This document shows, piece by piece, positions 36,432 through 46,097 of a DNA stretch of 53,472 nt. The stretch comes from an uncultured Muribaculaceae bacterium (GTDB lineage Bacteria > Bacteroidota > Bacteroidia > Bacteroidales > Muribaculaceae): assembly GCA_947627615.1 (NCBI GenBank), contig CANQWS010000022.1, positions 1 through 53,472 on the forward strand, written 5' to 3'. Positions within the stretch are counted from its first letter, which is position 1, and the number at the start of each line of letters is the position of its first letter. The position numbers and the translations under genes were made by a program. The notes under the pieces were generated by a model. The model worked only from the letters and a program-made list of their open reading frames with translations, searched no databases and was not told the DNA's origin.

Positions 36432-38012
36432 CTAAAAATCACTTACGAAATGGAACTTAATCTTAGGGAAATCGCTCTGTGCCATCTGAAGCACGTAATT
36501 TGAATCCGCGAGGAAAACGTCGCGGCCGTCCTTGTCCGTGGCCATGAACTGATGCTTGCGCTTCTTGAATGCCGCCAAAGCTTCAGCGTCATCACTTTCT
36601 ATCCAGCAGGCCTTGTACAACGAAATCGGTTCCCACCGGCACTGTGCGCCATATTCATGCAGCAGTCGATACTGAATCACTTCAAACTGAAGCTGGCCCA
36701 CAGTTCCGACAATCTTGCGTCCGTTGAACTGATTGGTGAACAACTGGGCTACGCCTTCGTCCATCAGCTGCTGAATGCCCTTGTCAAGCTGCTTGGCCTT
36801 CATAGGGTCGGTATTCTCGATATACTTGAACATTTCCGGCGAGAAACTCGGCAACCCTTTGTAGTGCAATGACTCGCCTTGGGTTATGGTATCGCCTATC
36901 TTGAAATTGCCATTATCAGGTATACCAACTATATCACCGGGATAAGCTTCATCCACGATGCTCTTCTTCTGGGCCATGAATGCGGTGGGGGCGGCGAATT
37001 TCAGCAGTTTGCCCGAACGTATATGTTTGTAGGGCGCATTGCGTTCGAAAACACCGGAACATACCTTGACGAATGCAATACATGAACGATGGTTGGGATC
37101 CATGTTGGCATGGATTTTGAAAACAAATCCTGAGAAACTCTCTTCTTCCGGTCTGACTTCTCGTTCCTGAGCCTCAACCGGTTTGGGGGCCGGGGCTATT
37201 TTGACAAAGCAGTCAAGCAGCTCCTTGACTCCGAAAGTGTTCAGTGCCGAACCGAAGAAAACAGGAGCCAGTTTTCCGGCGAGATACTCCTTTTCATCGA
37301 ATTCAGGATAAACACCTTCAATCAATTCAAGGTCCTCGCGCAGTTTTGCCGCATCGGCCTCTCCCACTGCCTCATCTATGCGCGGGTCATTGATGTCTTC
37401 GATTTCCACGCGCTCCGAGACAGTCTGTTTGCTTGGAGTGAAGAGGTCAAGAGTTTCCTCATAGATGTTATAAACGCCTTTGAATTTGGCTCCTATATTG
37501 ATTGGCCAGCTTAGAGGACGTACATTTATCTTGAGCTCGGCTTCGAGTTCGTCGAGAATTTCAAAGGGATCACGACCCTCGCGGTCAAGTTTGTTGACAA
37601 AGATGATAACCGGCGTATTACGCATGCGGCACACCTCCATCAGTTTACGCGTCTGTTGCTCCACGCCTTTCGCAACGTCAACCACGATTATAACACTGTC
37701 CACTGCAGTCAGTGTGCGGTAAGTGTCCTCGGCAAAGTCCTGGTGACCGGGGGTATCAAGAATGTTGATTTTGTAATCTCCGTAATTGAAACCCATGACC
37801 GATGTGGCTACGGATATTCCGCGCTGCTTCTCGATTTCCATCCAGTCACTGGTGGCGGTTTTCTTGATTTTATTGGATTTTACCGCTCCGGCTATGTGTA
37901 TGGCGCCTCCAAACAGAAGTAATTTCTCGGTCAGAGTGGTTTTACCGGCATCAGGGTGAGAAATTATGGCAAATGTGCGTCGACGCTCTATTTCTTCGGT
38001 TAATTTAGACAT
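36432..38012 (-). CDS. prfC: Peptide chain release factor 3
   Basis: A 526-residue GTPase that removes RF1/RF2 from the ribosome after termination. G motifs are G1 [15 protein letters not shown] near residue 18, G3 DTPGHQDF and G4 NKLDREGRD. The HPDAGKTT form and the length separate it from EF-G. 31 bases after rfbD and 2 bases before lysC, so it is likely in one operon with both. Confidence 0.96.
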   Translation of the reverse strand: MSKLTEEIERRRTFAIISHPDAGKTTLTEKLLLFGGAIHIAGAVKSNKIKKTATSDWMEIEKQRGISVATSVMGFNYGDYKINILDTPGHQDFAEDTYRTLTAVDSVIIVVDVAKGVEQQTRKLMEVCRMRNTPVIIFVNKLDREGRDPFEILDELEAELKINVRPLSWPINIGAKFKGVYNIYEETLDLFTPSKQTVSERVEIEDINDPRIDEAVGEADAAKLREDLELIEGVYPEFDEKEYLAGKLAPVFFGSALNTFGVKELLDCFVKIAPAPKPVEAQEREVRPEEESFSGFVFKIHANMDPNHRSCIAFVKVCSGVFERNAPYKHIRSGKLLKFAAPTAFMAQKKSIVDEAYPGDIVGIPDNGNFKIGDTITQGESLHYKGLPSFSPEMFKYIENTDPMKAKQLDKGIQQLMDEGVAQLFTNQFNGRKIVGTVGQLQFEVIQYRLLHEYGAQCRWEPISLYKACWIESDDAEALAAFKKRKHQFMATDKDGRDVFLADSNYVLQMAQSDFPKIKFHFVSDF

Positions 38013-38043
38013 TTGAATGTTTTTTAGTCTAAGATATCCTTAA

Positions 38044-38913
38044 TTATAAATCACTGTTATTTTTGATTCGTCCTATGCAATCCTCCAGGCTGTCCATCCA
38101 GAACGGTATTGTAATGCCGTAGGTCTTTTTAATCAAAGATTTGTCAAGGACACTGTAATGCGGACGGGAGGCTGCAGCCGGATAGTCTTCGGACAGAATC
38201 GGGGTTACATTGCATGAAGTGATTCCCGACATGCGGTGAATCACTTTGGCGAAGTCATACCAGGAGCATGCGCCTTCATCAGAATAATGATAGATTCCGG
38301 GGATCCACTGACGTGCCGTCACTATAGCGGCAATGGCCTGTGCAAGATCTCTTGCACAGGTGGGCGTACCGATCTGGTCGCAAACCACAGACAGAGAGTT
38401 ACGTTCCTGTCCCAGACGCATCATGGTCTTTACGAAGTTATTGCCGTAAGGCGAATATAGCCATGCGGTTCTGATTATGATGGCATCGGGACACATGGAA
38501 AGCAGCACTATTTCACCCTTGCGTTTCGTGGTACCGTAGACTGATACCGGATTTACCTTGTCGCTTTCCCTGTAGGGGCAGAATGCCTTACCGTCGAAAA
38601 CATAATCGGTTGATATGTGAAGCACTTTTACGCCGAGACGGGATGCTACGGAAGCTATGTTCTGCACGGCGTCGCTATTGATTCGCGCGCACTGGCCGGG
38701 CATGGATTCAGCCTTGTCGACCGAGGTAAACGCGGCGCAATTGATAATATGTGAAAAATCGCCTTTCTCAACGAATTTCGACAATTCATCAGCATCCGTG
38801 ATGTCAAGGTCCTCGACATCGGTATATACAGCCATTCCGGGCAATTTCTCGCCCAATACTTCACGCAATTCACGCCCTAATTGGCCATTTGCTCCGGTAA
38901 CTAATATTTTCAT
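38044..38913 (-). CDS. rfbD: dTDP-4-dehydrorhamnose reductase
   Basis: A 289-residue extended short-chain dehydrogenase that makes dTDP-rhamnose for surface glycans. The NADPH loop is VTGANGQLGREL at the N-terminus; the catalytic YGTTKRKGE (YxxxK) is near residue 125. I use the ATG giving MKILVTGANGQ; a longer start at 38940 lies above the predicted transcript start. The other rfb genes are not in the window. Divergent from the methyltransferase gene. Confidence 0.92.
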   Translation of the reverse strand: MKILVTGANGQLGRELREVLGEKLPGMAVYTDVEDLDITDADELSKFVEKGDFSHIINCAAFTSVDKAESMPGQCARINSDAVQNIASVASRLGVKVLHISTDYVFDGKAFCPYRESDKVNPVSVYGTTKRKGEIVLLSMCPDAIIIRTAWLYSPYGNNFVKTMMRLGQERNSLSVVCDQIGTPTCARDLAQAIAAIVTARQWIPGIYHYSDEGACSWYDFAKVIHRMSGITSCNVTPILSEDYPAAASRPHYSVLDKSLIKKTYGITIPFWMDSLEDCIGRIKNNSDL

Positions 38914-38937
38914 TTCTTCGTTTAAAAATTGCGAGTA

Positions 38938-38974
38938 CAAAATTACGAAAAAACCTCGACATTTACTAAATTTG
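38938..38974. promoter_or_regulatory. Back-to-back promoters of rfbD and the rRNA methyltransferase
   Basis: Minus strand: TAATTTTG at 38938-38945 for rfbD. Plus strand: TAAATTTG at 38967-38974 for the methyltransferase. Both -33 elements are weak and each would lie over the other promoter, so the two polymerases probably compete. The plus-strand start, about 38980, leaves a leader of only 3-4 bases. Confidence 0.5.
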
Positions 38975-38982
38975 CAACAATT

Positions 38983-39750
38983 ATGGAGCTTACCAACAAT
39001 CTCAAGAAACTCGTTTCGTCATTACAGGAACGAAAACACCGCAAGCAGCAGCATCTTTTCAAAGCCGAAGGGACAAAATGCGTCACTGACACCTTTGCAT
39101 CCTTCAGCCTGTTCGGTCTGTTCGCCACCGCTTCATGGCTCAACGCCCATCCTGAAATAGCTGCAGCCGCAGGAGAAAAAGTGTTCCAGGCCAATAGCCG
39201 CGATCTGGATAGGATGAGCTCCATGTCAACACCGCCGGAAGTAATCGCTGTCTATCACATCCCGGAATACAGCTTCGACGTCAATTCCTTCGGGCACAAT
39301 CTCGCAATTGCTCTTGACGGCGTTCAGGACCCGGGAAATCTGGGAACAATCATGCGCTCGGCTGATTGGTTCGGAGTGACTGACATTCTCTGCAGTCACG
39401 ACACAGCGGACGTTTTCAGCCCTAAGGTCGTGCAGGCTACAATGGGAGCTATTTCTCGTGTAAAGCTCCATTACTGTGATTTGTGCGATGTCCTCTCACG
39501 TATGGACCGCACCGTACCGTTATACGGTACGTTCCTTGAAGGCGACAACATCTATGAAACGGAACTGTCTGATAACGGCGTTATAATTATGGGCAATGAG
39601 GGTAAAGGAATATCCGCGGATGTGGCCTCACTGATTACCAAACGTCTGTTCATACCCCCGTTCAGTTCCGGAGGTCCGACATCGGAATCACTTAATGTGG
39701 CAACAGCAACAGCCATCGTCCTCTCCGAATTCCGCCGCCGGCAATTTTAA
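38983..39750 (+). CDS. TrmH/SpoU-family RNA 2'-O-methyltransferase
   Basis: A 255-residue protein with a short substrate-binding N-terminal domain and a C-terminal SPOUT knot. Family motifs are DGVQDPGNLGTIMRSADWFG (motif 1), IIMGNEGKGIS (motif 2) and FIPPFSSGGPTSESLNVATATAIVL (motif 3). SGGPTSESLN replaces the more common G-ESLNVS form by a few extra residues. Target probably 23S rRNA or tRNA; cannot be specified. The start ATG at 38983 follows the -7 box closely. Confidence 0.9.
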   Translation: MELTNNLKKLVSSLQERKHRKQQHLFKAEGTKCVTDTFASFSLFGLFATASWLNAHPEIAAAAGEKVFQANSRDLDRMSSMSTPPEVIAVYHIPEYSFDVNSFGHNLAIALDGVQDPGNLGTIMRSADWFGVTDILCSHDTADVFSPKVVQATMGAISRVKLHYCDLCDVLSRMDRTVPLYGTFLEGDNIYETELSDNGVIIMGNEGKGISADVASLITKRLFIPPFSSGGPTSESLNVATATAIVLSEFRRRQF

Positions 39751-39774
39751 ACTTAACTTCTGAATCCGACCATT

Positions 39775-41142
39775 ATGGCTAAATACAAAAGTGCATGGTT
39801 TTGCAGCGAATGCGGCGCCGAGTCCCCCAAATGGCAGGGGAAATGTCCGGCATGCGGCGCTTGGAACACCATGGTAGAGGAAAAGATCTCATCCAGACAA
39901 TCCAAATCGGTCACCGTTGGCGCCAGACAAAAAAGCAAGCCTCAGAAAGTCTCCGAGATAGAACTCATCAACGAACCGAGAATCAAAATGCCGAGCGGTG
40001 AGCTTAACCGAGTGCTCGGCGGCGGACTTGTAGCAGGTTCTCTGGTTCTGATAGGCGGAGAACCGGGTATAGGCAAGTCAACGCTCGTTTTGCAGAACAT
40101 CCTGTCAATAAGGACAAAAAAAATACTGTATATCTCAGGCGAAGAGAGCCCGCAGCAGCTGAAAATGCGTGCCGACCGTATCGGACGGATGAGCGACAAC
40201 GTTCTGATTGCATGCGAAACCTCTCTTGAGAATATCATGTCACATATAGAATCCACGGAACCTGACATCATTATAATAGACTCAATCCAGACAATAGCAT
40301 CAGATGACATCGAATCGTCGGCCGGTAGCGTCAGTCAGGTCCGCGAGTGTTCGGCAAGGCTCCTGAAATACGCCAAGGACTCAGGCGTCCCTGTGATACT
40401 CATAGGCCATATCAACAAGGAAGGCAGCATAGCCGGCCCCAAGGTGCTTGAACATATAGTCGATGCCGTGCTTCAGTTCGAGGGCGACCGGCAATATCTC
40501 TACCGCATACTCCGCGCCATAAAGAACCGCTTTGGCAGCACTTCGGAGCTCGGCATATACGAAATGTGCCAGCATGGCCTCCGGGAAGTCACCAATCCTT
40601 CGGAGATGCTTCTGAGCCACAACACCTTGGAAGAACCTCTCTCGGGAGTGGCTATCGGTATAACTCTTGAGGGTATCAGGCCATTTCTGATTGAAGTTCA
40701 GGCCCTTGTCAGCACGGCAGCTTACGGTACGCCCCAGCGCACCGTAACCGGATTCGATGCAAAGCGACTGAATATGCTTCTGGCCGTTCTTGAAAAGAGG
40801 GTAGGGTTCAAACTGGGCCAGAAAGATGTGTTCCTCAACATAGCAGGCGGAATCAAGGTCAACGATACGGCGCTTGACCTGCCGGTTGTCTCGGCAATAC
40901 TGTCTTCAAACGTCGACATGCCCATAGCTCCGGGTGTATGCATGGCCGGAGAGGTGGGACTTTCCGGCGAAATCCGACAGGTCACGCGCATTGAGCAACG
41001 CATAGCCGAAGCCGAGAAACTCGGCATGACAACAATAATTGTGCCGCGCCACAGCCTCAAGGGCGTTGACACGGCACGATTTAAAATTTCAATTATCGAA
41101 GTCTCTAAAATAGAAGAGGCTTTCAAAGCTCTCTTTGCTTAA
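39775..41142 (+). CDS. radA: DNA repair protein RadA
   Basis: A 455-residue RecA-like ATPase that helps branch migration in recombination repair. N-terminal zinc ribbon [19 protein letters not shown]; Walker [11 protein letters not shown] near residue 95; the RadA-specific KNRFGST; and a C-terminal Lon-like domain (residues 280-450). The stop TAA overlaps the stop of convergent purT at the shared palindrome TTAA. Confidence 0.95.
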   Translation: MAKYKSAWFCSECGAESPKWQGKCPACGAWNTMVEEKISSRQSKSVTVGARQKSKPQKVSEIELINEPRIKMPSGELNRVLGGGLVAGSLVLIGGEPGIGKSTLVLQNILSIRTKKILYISGEESPQQLKMRADRIGRMSDNVLIACETSLENIMSHIESTEPDIIIIDSIQTIASDDIESSAGSVSQVRECSARLLKYAKDSGVPVILIGHINKEGSIAGPKVLEHIVDAVLQFEGDRQYLYRILRAIKNRFGSTSELGIYEMCQHGLREVTNPSEMLLSHNTLEEPLSGVAIGITLEGIRPFLIEVQALVSTAAYGTPQRTVTGFDAKRLNMLLAVLEKRVGFKLGQKDVFLNIAGGIKVNDTALDLPVVSAILSSNVDMPIAPGVCMAGEVGLSGEIRQVTRIEQRIAEAEKLGMTTIIVPRHSLKGVDTARFKISIIEVSKIEEAFKALFA

Positions 41143-42329
41143 CGCGGAAGCACTGTAACCTTAAGCTTGTCGCAAGCTCGTTCGGATTTTGCGATAGCCT
41201 CTTCGACGGTAGCACCGGTAGCGAGAATCACACCCATTCTACGATGGCCCTTTACTTCAGGCTTGCCGAAAAGACGGATCTGTGTTCCCGGCTCTTCGAG
41301 CACCTTGTCAAGATTCTCGAATACCACCTTGTCTGTATCACCTTCAACAACTATGGCTCTTGATGCCGAGGGGCCATAAAAATTAATCGAAGGCACGGGC
41401 AGTCCGAGCAGCGCACGGGCATGAAGCGAGAATTCGCTCAGATCCTGAGAAATCATGGTAACCATACCGGTGTCATGCGGACGAGGCGACACTTCGCTGA
41501 AAATGACTTCGTCACCCTTAACGAACAGTTCCACGCCGAAAATACCGTAACCGCCAAGAGCGTCGGTTATCTTGCCGGCTATCTCACGGGCCGATTCAAG
41601 CGCCTGCGGAGTCATGGCCTGCGGCTGCCATGAATAGCGGTAGTCACCGTCGACCTGAACATGTCCGATAGGTTCACAGAACCGGGTTCCTGACACGCAG
41701 CGGACAGTCAGGAGAGTTATTTCATAATCGAACTTCACGAAACCTTCAACTATAACCCTTCCGGCTCCGGCACGTCCGCCTTCCTGAGCTATTTTCCATG
41801 AACGGTCAATGTCATCGGCTGTTTTTATGACGCTCTGGCCGTGGCCTGACGAGCTCATGACGGGCTTAACAACACACGGCATTCCGATTTCCTCAACAGC
41901 CTTTCTGAATTCAGCCTCATCCGAAGCGAAGCGGTAGGGCGATGTTTTAAGTCCGAGTTCCTCGGCCGCGAGCCGTCGGATACCTTCACGGTTCATGGTG
42001 AGCAAAGCAGCTTTTGCCGTAGGAGTCACATGATATCCTTCTTTTTCAAGTTCCACAAGCATAGGCGTTGCTATCGCCTCGACCTCCGGAATAATATGGT
42101 CAGGACGCTCTTCCTCGACAATACGGCGAAGTTCGGCCCCATCAAGCATGTTGAACACATGAGATCTGTGCGCCACCTGCATGGCCGGAGCATTGGCATA
42201 TCTGTCACATGCGATTACCTCTACATTGTAACGCTGCAGTTCAAGAGCTACTTCTTTTCCTAATTCACCGCTTCCGAGAAGAAGGGCCTTACGACCCACA
42301 GGAGTAAAAACTGATCCGATCTTAGTCAT
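41139..42329 (-). CDS. purT: Formate-dependent phosphoribosylglycinamide formyltransferase
   Basis: A 396-residue ATP-grasp enzyme, the formate-using alternative to PurN for the third step of purine synthesis. N-terminal [17 protein letters not shown]; central ATP-grasp segment [14 protein letters not shown]; and [13 protein letters not shown] with metal ligands near residue 290. Length matches E. coli PurT. Its last codon overlaps radA. Confidence 0.95.
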   Translation of the reverse strand: MTKIGSVFTPVGRKALLLGSGELGKEVALELQRYNVEVIACDRYANAPAMQVAHRSHVFNMLDGAELRRIVEEERPDHIIPEVEAIATPMLVELEKEGYHVTPTAKAALLTMNREGIRRLAAEELGLKTSPYRFASDEAEFRKAVEEIGMPCVVKPVMSSSGHGQSVIKTADDIDRSWKIAQEGGRAGAGRVIVEGFVKFDYEITLLTVRCVSGTRFCEPIGHVQVDGDYRYSWQPQAMTPQALESAREIAGKITDALGGYGIFGVELFVKGDEVIFSEVSPRPHDTGMVTMISQDLSEFSLHARALLGLPVPSINFYGPSASRAIVVEGDTDKVVFENLDKVLEEPGTQIRLFGKPEVKGHRRMGVILATGATVEEAIAKSERACDKLKVTVLPR

Positions 42330-42363
42330 AAATAATTATTTGGATTTCAAAATTTCAATAATA

Positions 42364-42888
42364 TCAGAATACGTAACCGATGGAAATGTTGAACCATCCG
42401 CCGGTATATCGCTTTATGAAAATGCATTTGCTTTCAAGTGCCAGACGGAGAGTAGACGTAGCGAAATATTCAACTCCAGCACCTGCCGACAGACCGAACT
42501 CATTGCTTCTCTGAGAAGTATCGCTGTTCTCATCCCTTGTCAGGTCAGTCACATGGGTTGAAAAAGTGGAATAGTTGAGTCCTGCTATAGGATAGAAGTT
42601 GGCATGTCCGGTAGGGGAGAACGCAAACGGAGATTCCACATCGAAATTTATCGAGAACGCATCGACGCTGTGGTGGGGAAATGCATAATCTATTTTCGGA
42701 GATATGCGCAGATGTTCCTTGAACCGGTAAGAGAAATAAAGTCCGGCCGAAGCAGTGGTGTTTCTTGTTGTGAATCCGCCACGGAGGCCCACACTTTTCT
42801 CTCCCTTATACTGTGCGCCGGCACTGACGGGAGTGACGCAGGCTACAGCCAGGACAATCAATAACGATAATATATTTCTGAAAGGCAT
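42364..42888 (-). CDS. Small outer-membrane beta-barrel protein
   Basis: A 174-residue protein with a signal peptide (about residues 1-26, ending SAGAQ). The rest is beta-strand alternation with aromatic ends (YFSYRFKEHLRISPKIDYAF, ...NISIGYVF), and ends in Phe as outer-membrane barrels do. Eight strands are likely, as in OmpA/OmpX-type porin-like families. Start set at ATG 42886-42888 because the longer frame needs a TTG. 34 bases upstream of purT. Function unknown. Confidence 0.72.
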   Translation of the reverse strand: MPFRNILSLLIVLAVACVTPVSAGAQYKGEKSVGLRGGFTTRNTTASAGLYFSYRFKEHLRISPKIDYAFPHHSVDAFSINFDVESPFAFSPTGHANFYPIAGLNYSTFSTHVTDLTRDENSDTSQRSNEFGLSAGAGVEYFATSTLRLALESKCIFIKRYTGGWFNISIGYVF

Positions 42889-42926
42889 AATCAATACTTG
42901 GGATATGAGTGATTGGCTATTTAATG

Positions 42927-42934
42927 CAAAAATA
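42927..42934 (-). promoter_or_regulatory. Possible -7 box for the barrel protein gene
   Basis: TATTTTTG on the minus strand fits TAnnTTTG; no clear -33 box. Leader of about 33 bases. Confidence 0.35.
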
Positions 42935-42953
42935 ATCTTTTCTGATGAAACTA

Positions 42954-42985
42954 TTGCTATGATTGAAGTGAAAACAGTATTTTTG
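42954..42985 (+). promoter_or_regulatory. Promoter of nadE
   Basis: TTG (42954-42956), 21 bases, TATTTTTG (42978-42985). Predicted leader is about 15 bases to the nadE ATG. Confidence 0.55.
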
Positions 42986-43004
42986 TAGAAAAATACGATA
43001 TAAA

Positions 43005-44891
43005 ATGAAAAACGGATTTCTGAGAATAGCCTCTGTTTCGCCTCTCCATCGAGTGGCCGACGTAGAGTATAACACCGAACAAATCATAAACTCCATAAAG
43101 GAACTTGAGTCAAAGAATGTGGAAATAGCGGTGTATCCGGAACTTGCTGTTACCGGATACACATGCGCCGATCTGTTTCATTCCTCTGTTGTGATTAAAG
43201 CGGCAGAAAAAAGCATCGAAAGGCTCCGCAGCCTCTCCGAAACCCTTGACATACATGTTATCATAGGCGTTCCCAGAAAAGAGGGGACAAAGCTCATGAA
43301 CAGCGCGGCTTTCATTCATAACGGAACGGTCGATTTCATTGACAAGACATATTTGCCGAATTATAATGAATTCTATGAAAAGCGCTGGTTCTCGGCCGGA
43401 CGTCCTGAAAATCAGAGAGTGTTTCAGAGTCATGGAACCACCATCGGAATAGAAATCTGCGAAGATCTGTGGTCACCGGTTCCTCCGTCATGCTTCCTTG
43501 CCATGAATGGAGCCAATGTGATTTTCAATCTGTCGGCCTCCGATGCGCAGATTGGGAAGCACAACTACCTTCTTTCGCTCATCCGTCAGCAGTCCGCCCG
43601 TTGCATCTGCGCCTACGCCTACAGTTCGGCAGGGTTCGGAGAATCTACTACCGATCTCGTTTTTCTGCCTAACACGATAATCTGTGAGAACGGAACCATT
43701 CTGGAGGCTAACGACAACACGGACTATACCTCGGCCCATACAGTAATTTCAGATATTGACATCGAAGCATTGGAACGTGACCGAATGCACAACACCACTT
43801 TCCATGATTGCGCACTGAACAATGAATGTTCCGACGACGGTTTTACGGCTGAATACAACTTCAATCAGGACTTCAGCCCCGAATACAGGACCGTCGACGC
43901 GCATCCTTTCGTTCCGCCGACCGATGATCTGATTGACGAACGTTGCAGGGAGATAGCCGCCATTCAGGAATGCGGACTGGCATCAAGGCTCGCGGCCATC
44001 GGAAATCCGAAAATCGTCATAGGCATCTCCGGAGGACTTGACTCTACACTTGCCCTTCTCGTGGCGGTTGCAACAATGCGTAAACTCGGACGTGCGTTGA
44101 CCGACATCATAGCTATAACAATGCCGGGATTCGGCACGACGGACCGGACATACGACAACGCCCTGACACTTATGAAGCAGCTCGGAGTGAGCATGCGTGA
44201 AATCCGTATAGCCGATGCCGTAAACCTTCATTTCAGAGACATCGGACACGATGCCCGGAATCACGATGTCACCTACGAGAATTCCCAGGCCCGCGAACGC
44301 ACACAGATTCTGATGGATGTGGCCAATCAGGTCAACGGCATTGTTCTCGGCACAGGCGACCTTTCGGAACTGGCATTGGGATGGGCCACCTACAATGGCG
44401 ACCACATGTCAATGTATGGAGTCAATGCAGGCGTCCCCAAGACTCTGGTTAAATTCCTTGTGCGCCACTACGCCAATATTTCCAATGACGAAATTCTGAA
44501 AAAAGCTTTATGGGATGTGATTGACACCCCGATAAGCCCGGAACTGACTCCGGCTGATGAAGACGGCAACATTGCTCAGAAAACCGAGTCTCTCGTCGGA
44601 CCCTATGAACTCAACGATTTCTTCCTTTACTATATGCTCCGTTACGGATTTTCGCCGTGCAGAGTGTTCATGCTTGCCTGTAAAGCATTTGACGGCGAGT
44701 ATGAACCCGCCGTCATAAAAAAATGGATCAGATTGTTCTATCGCCGTTTCTTCAGCCAGCAGTTCAAGCGTTCCTGTCTGCCCGACGGTCCGAAGGTGGG
44801 CAGCGTGTGCCTTTCGCCAAGAGGTGACTGGCGAATGCCCTCGGACTTGACCTCCGCCTTATGGCTCAGAGATCTCGAGACTCTTCTCTGA
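43005..44891 (+). CDS. nadE: Glutamine-dependent NAD+ synthetase
   Basis: A 628-residue two-domain enzyme for the last step of NAD synthesis. The N-terminal nitrilase-type glutaminase has its triad at Glu46, Lys114 and Cys152 (EICEDLW). The C-terminal synthetase has the PP-loop SGGLDS from Ser342 and GTGDLSELALGW. It can use glutamine as ammonia source. The last 33 bases overlap the 3' end of the convergent efflux channel gene. Confidence 0.95.
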   Translation: MKNGFLRIASVSPLHRVADVEYNTEQIINSIKELESKNVEIAVYPELAVTGYTCADLFHSSVVIKAAEKSIERLRSLSETLDIHVIIGVPRKEGTKLMNSAAFIHNGTVDFIDKTYLPNYNEFYEKRWFSAGRPENQRVFQSHGTTIGIEICEDLWSPVPPSCFLAMNGANVIFNLSASDAQIGKHNYLLSLIRQQSARCICAYAYSSAGFGESTTDLVFLPNTIICENGTILEANDNTDYTSAHTVISDIDIEALERDRMHNTTFHDCALNNECSDDGFTAEYNFNQDFSPEYRTVDAHPFVPPTDDLIDERCREIAAIQECGLASRLAAIGNPKIVIGISGGLDSTLALLVAVATMRKLGRALTDIIAITMPGFGTTDRTYDNALTLMKQLGVSMREIRIADAVNLHFRDIGHDARNHDVTYENSQARERTQILMDVANQVNGIVLGTGDLSELALGWATYNGDHMSMYGVNAGVPKTLVKFLVRHYANISNDEILKKALWDVIDTPISPELTPADEDGNIAQKTESLVGPYELNDFFLYYMLRYGFSPCRVFMLACKAFDGEYEPAVIKKWIRLFYRRFFSQQFKRSCLPDGPKVGSVCLSPRGDWRMPSDLTSALWLRDLETLL

Positions 44892-46097
44892 TACAGGCCG
44901 CAGCGCCGTCGATGAGTATCTTGTCAGGACCGAGTGTGTCCGGTGATACTGATACTGCAGATTCAGGAAATCACTCATAGCGTCGGTAAAATAAATCAGC
45001 TCCGAAATATAATCGAGCACATTGATATGACGTGCTTCGAAAGCCTTGTTCAGCAGGCGGATATTGTCGGAGGTATTGAATATTTTGCCGTATTCGTCAA
45101 TTTCAGTATAAAGATTAGTGGCCTTCATATATGACGTTGATATCTCCGAATTGGACTGCAGGACAGCAAGTTCACTTTCCTGAACCATTGCCTTGTTTTC
45201 CAGTTCATGGACCTTACGTTTCCCTCTTTGCGAGAAAAACGGCAACGTCATGGCTACAGAGAAGCCGTTGAACTTTTCGCCCTCTTCATTTTCATGCCGG
45301 AGTCCGACACTGAATCCCGGCAATGATGATTTCTTTATGGCTGAAGACGAGTATCTGTACATTTCTTCCATGGCCGACCTGTAGAGTATCTGGGGGTTAT
45401 TGCCTGCCTCTTCGAGGTAATACTCCATAGGCTTCAGCTTTTCAATCATGGGAAAATCCGTAAGTGCCTCTATTATTCCGGGACACGGTTCGCCGTTGTT
45501 GTATTCCCTGATTTTGGCACAGGCTTCTTCGTATGATGCAAACGCTGAACGGTATTTGCTCATTATGCCGATTCTCTCTATCTTCAGTTTATTTCCGTCA
45601 AGAATTGAGACATCCTTGTTGGCAACATCCTTGGCCACGATGGCCGATAATGAGTCAATCGAACCGATTATGCTCTCATAGAGTTCCATCTGCTTGCGAT
45701 TGTTTATCACATCGAGCATCGCAAGCTTGATATTGAGCAGCAACTCATTGCGCATGACTTCGGTCTGACAATCAAGAGCCGCCTTACGGGCTCGGCTGAC
45801 TTTGTTACGCGCACTGTAGACTCCCGGCCAGTCAAAACTCTGACTGATCTGAATATCATATTTATTACCGGCATGGCCTTGGCCCCACACATGCCCGAAT
45901 TCTATCTCGGGATCTGCGAGGTTGTTTTCCAACCCCATCCCAGCTATTTCCACCGCATTCCGGGCAAGCGATGCCTTGTAGGAATTATTTGATGCGGCTA
46001 AAGTGCCGGCAAGATTATCTAAATAGGATACCGATTGTGCTTCAATCGGCATTGCCGTCAGAAATAGCACTATCGCTGGGAATATTGTTTTTTTCAT
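44859..46097 (-). CDS. TolC-family outer-membrane channel of a metal efflux pump
   Basis: A 412-residue protein with a signal peptide (MKKTIFPAIVLFLTAMPIEAQS) and long heptad-like helices, typical of TolC/CusC channel proteins. Two OEP repeats are seen around residues 30-215 and 240-400. It is slightly short for the family. Its start lies 56 bases inside the end of the RND gene, so it is translated by coupling. It forms the outer-membrane duct of the tripartite pump. Confidence 0.88.
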   Translation of the reverse strand: MKKTIFPAIVLFLTAMPIEAQSVSYLDNLAGTLAASNNSYKASLARNAVEIAGMGLENNLADPEIEFGHVWGQGHAGNKYDIQISQSFDWPGVYSARNKVSRARKAALDCQTEVMRNELLLNIKLAMLDVINNRKQMELYESIIGSIDSLSAIVAKDVANKDVSILDGNKLKIERIGIMSKYRSAFASYEEACAKIREYNNGEPCPGIIEALTDFPMIEKLKPMEYYLEEAGNNPQILYRSAMEEMYRYSSSAIKKSSLPGFSVGLRHENEEGEKFNGFSVAMTLPFFSQRGKRKVHELENKAMVQESELAVLQSNSEISTSYMKATNLYTEIDEYGKIFNTSDNIRLLNKAFEARHINVLDYISELIYFTDAMSDFLNLQYQYHRTHSVLTRYSSTALRPVSEKSLEISEP

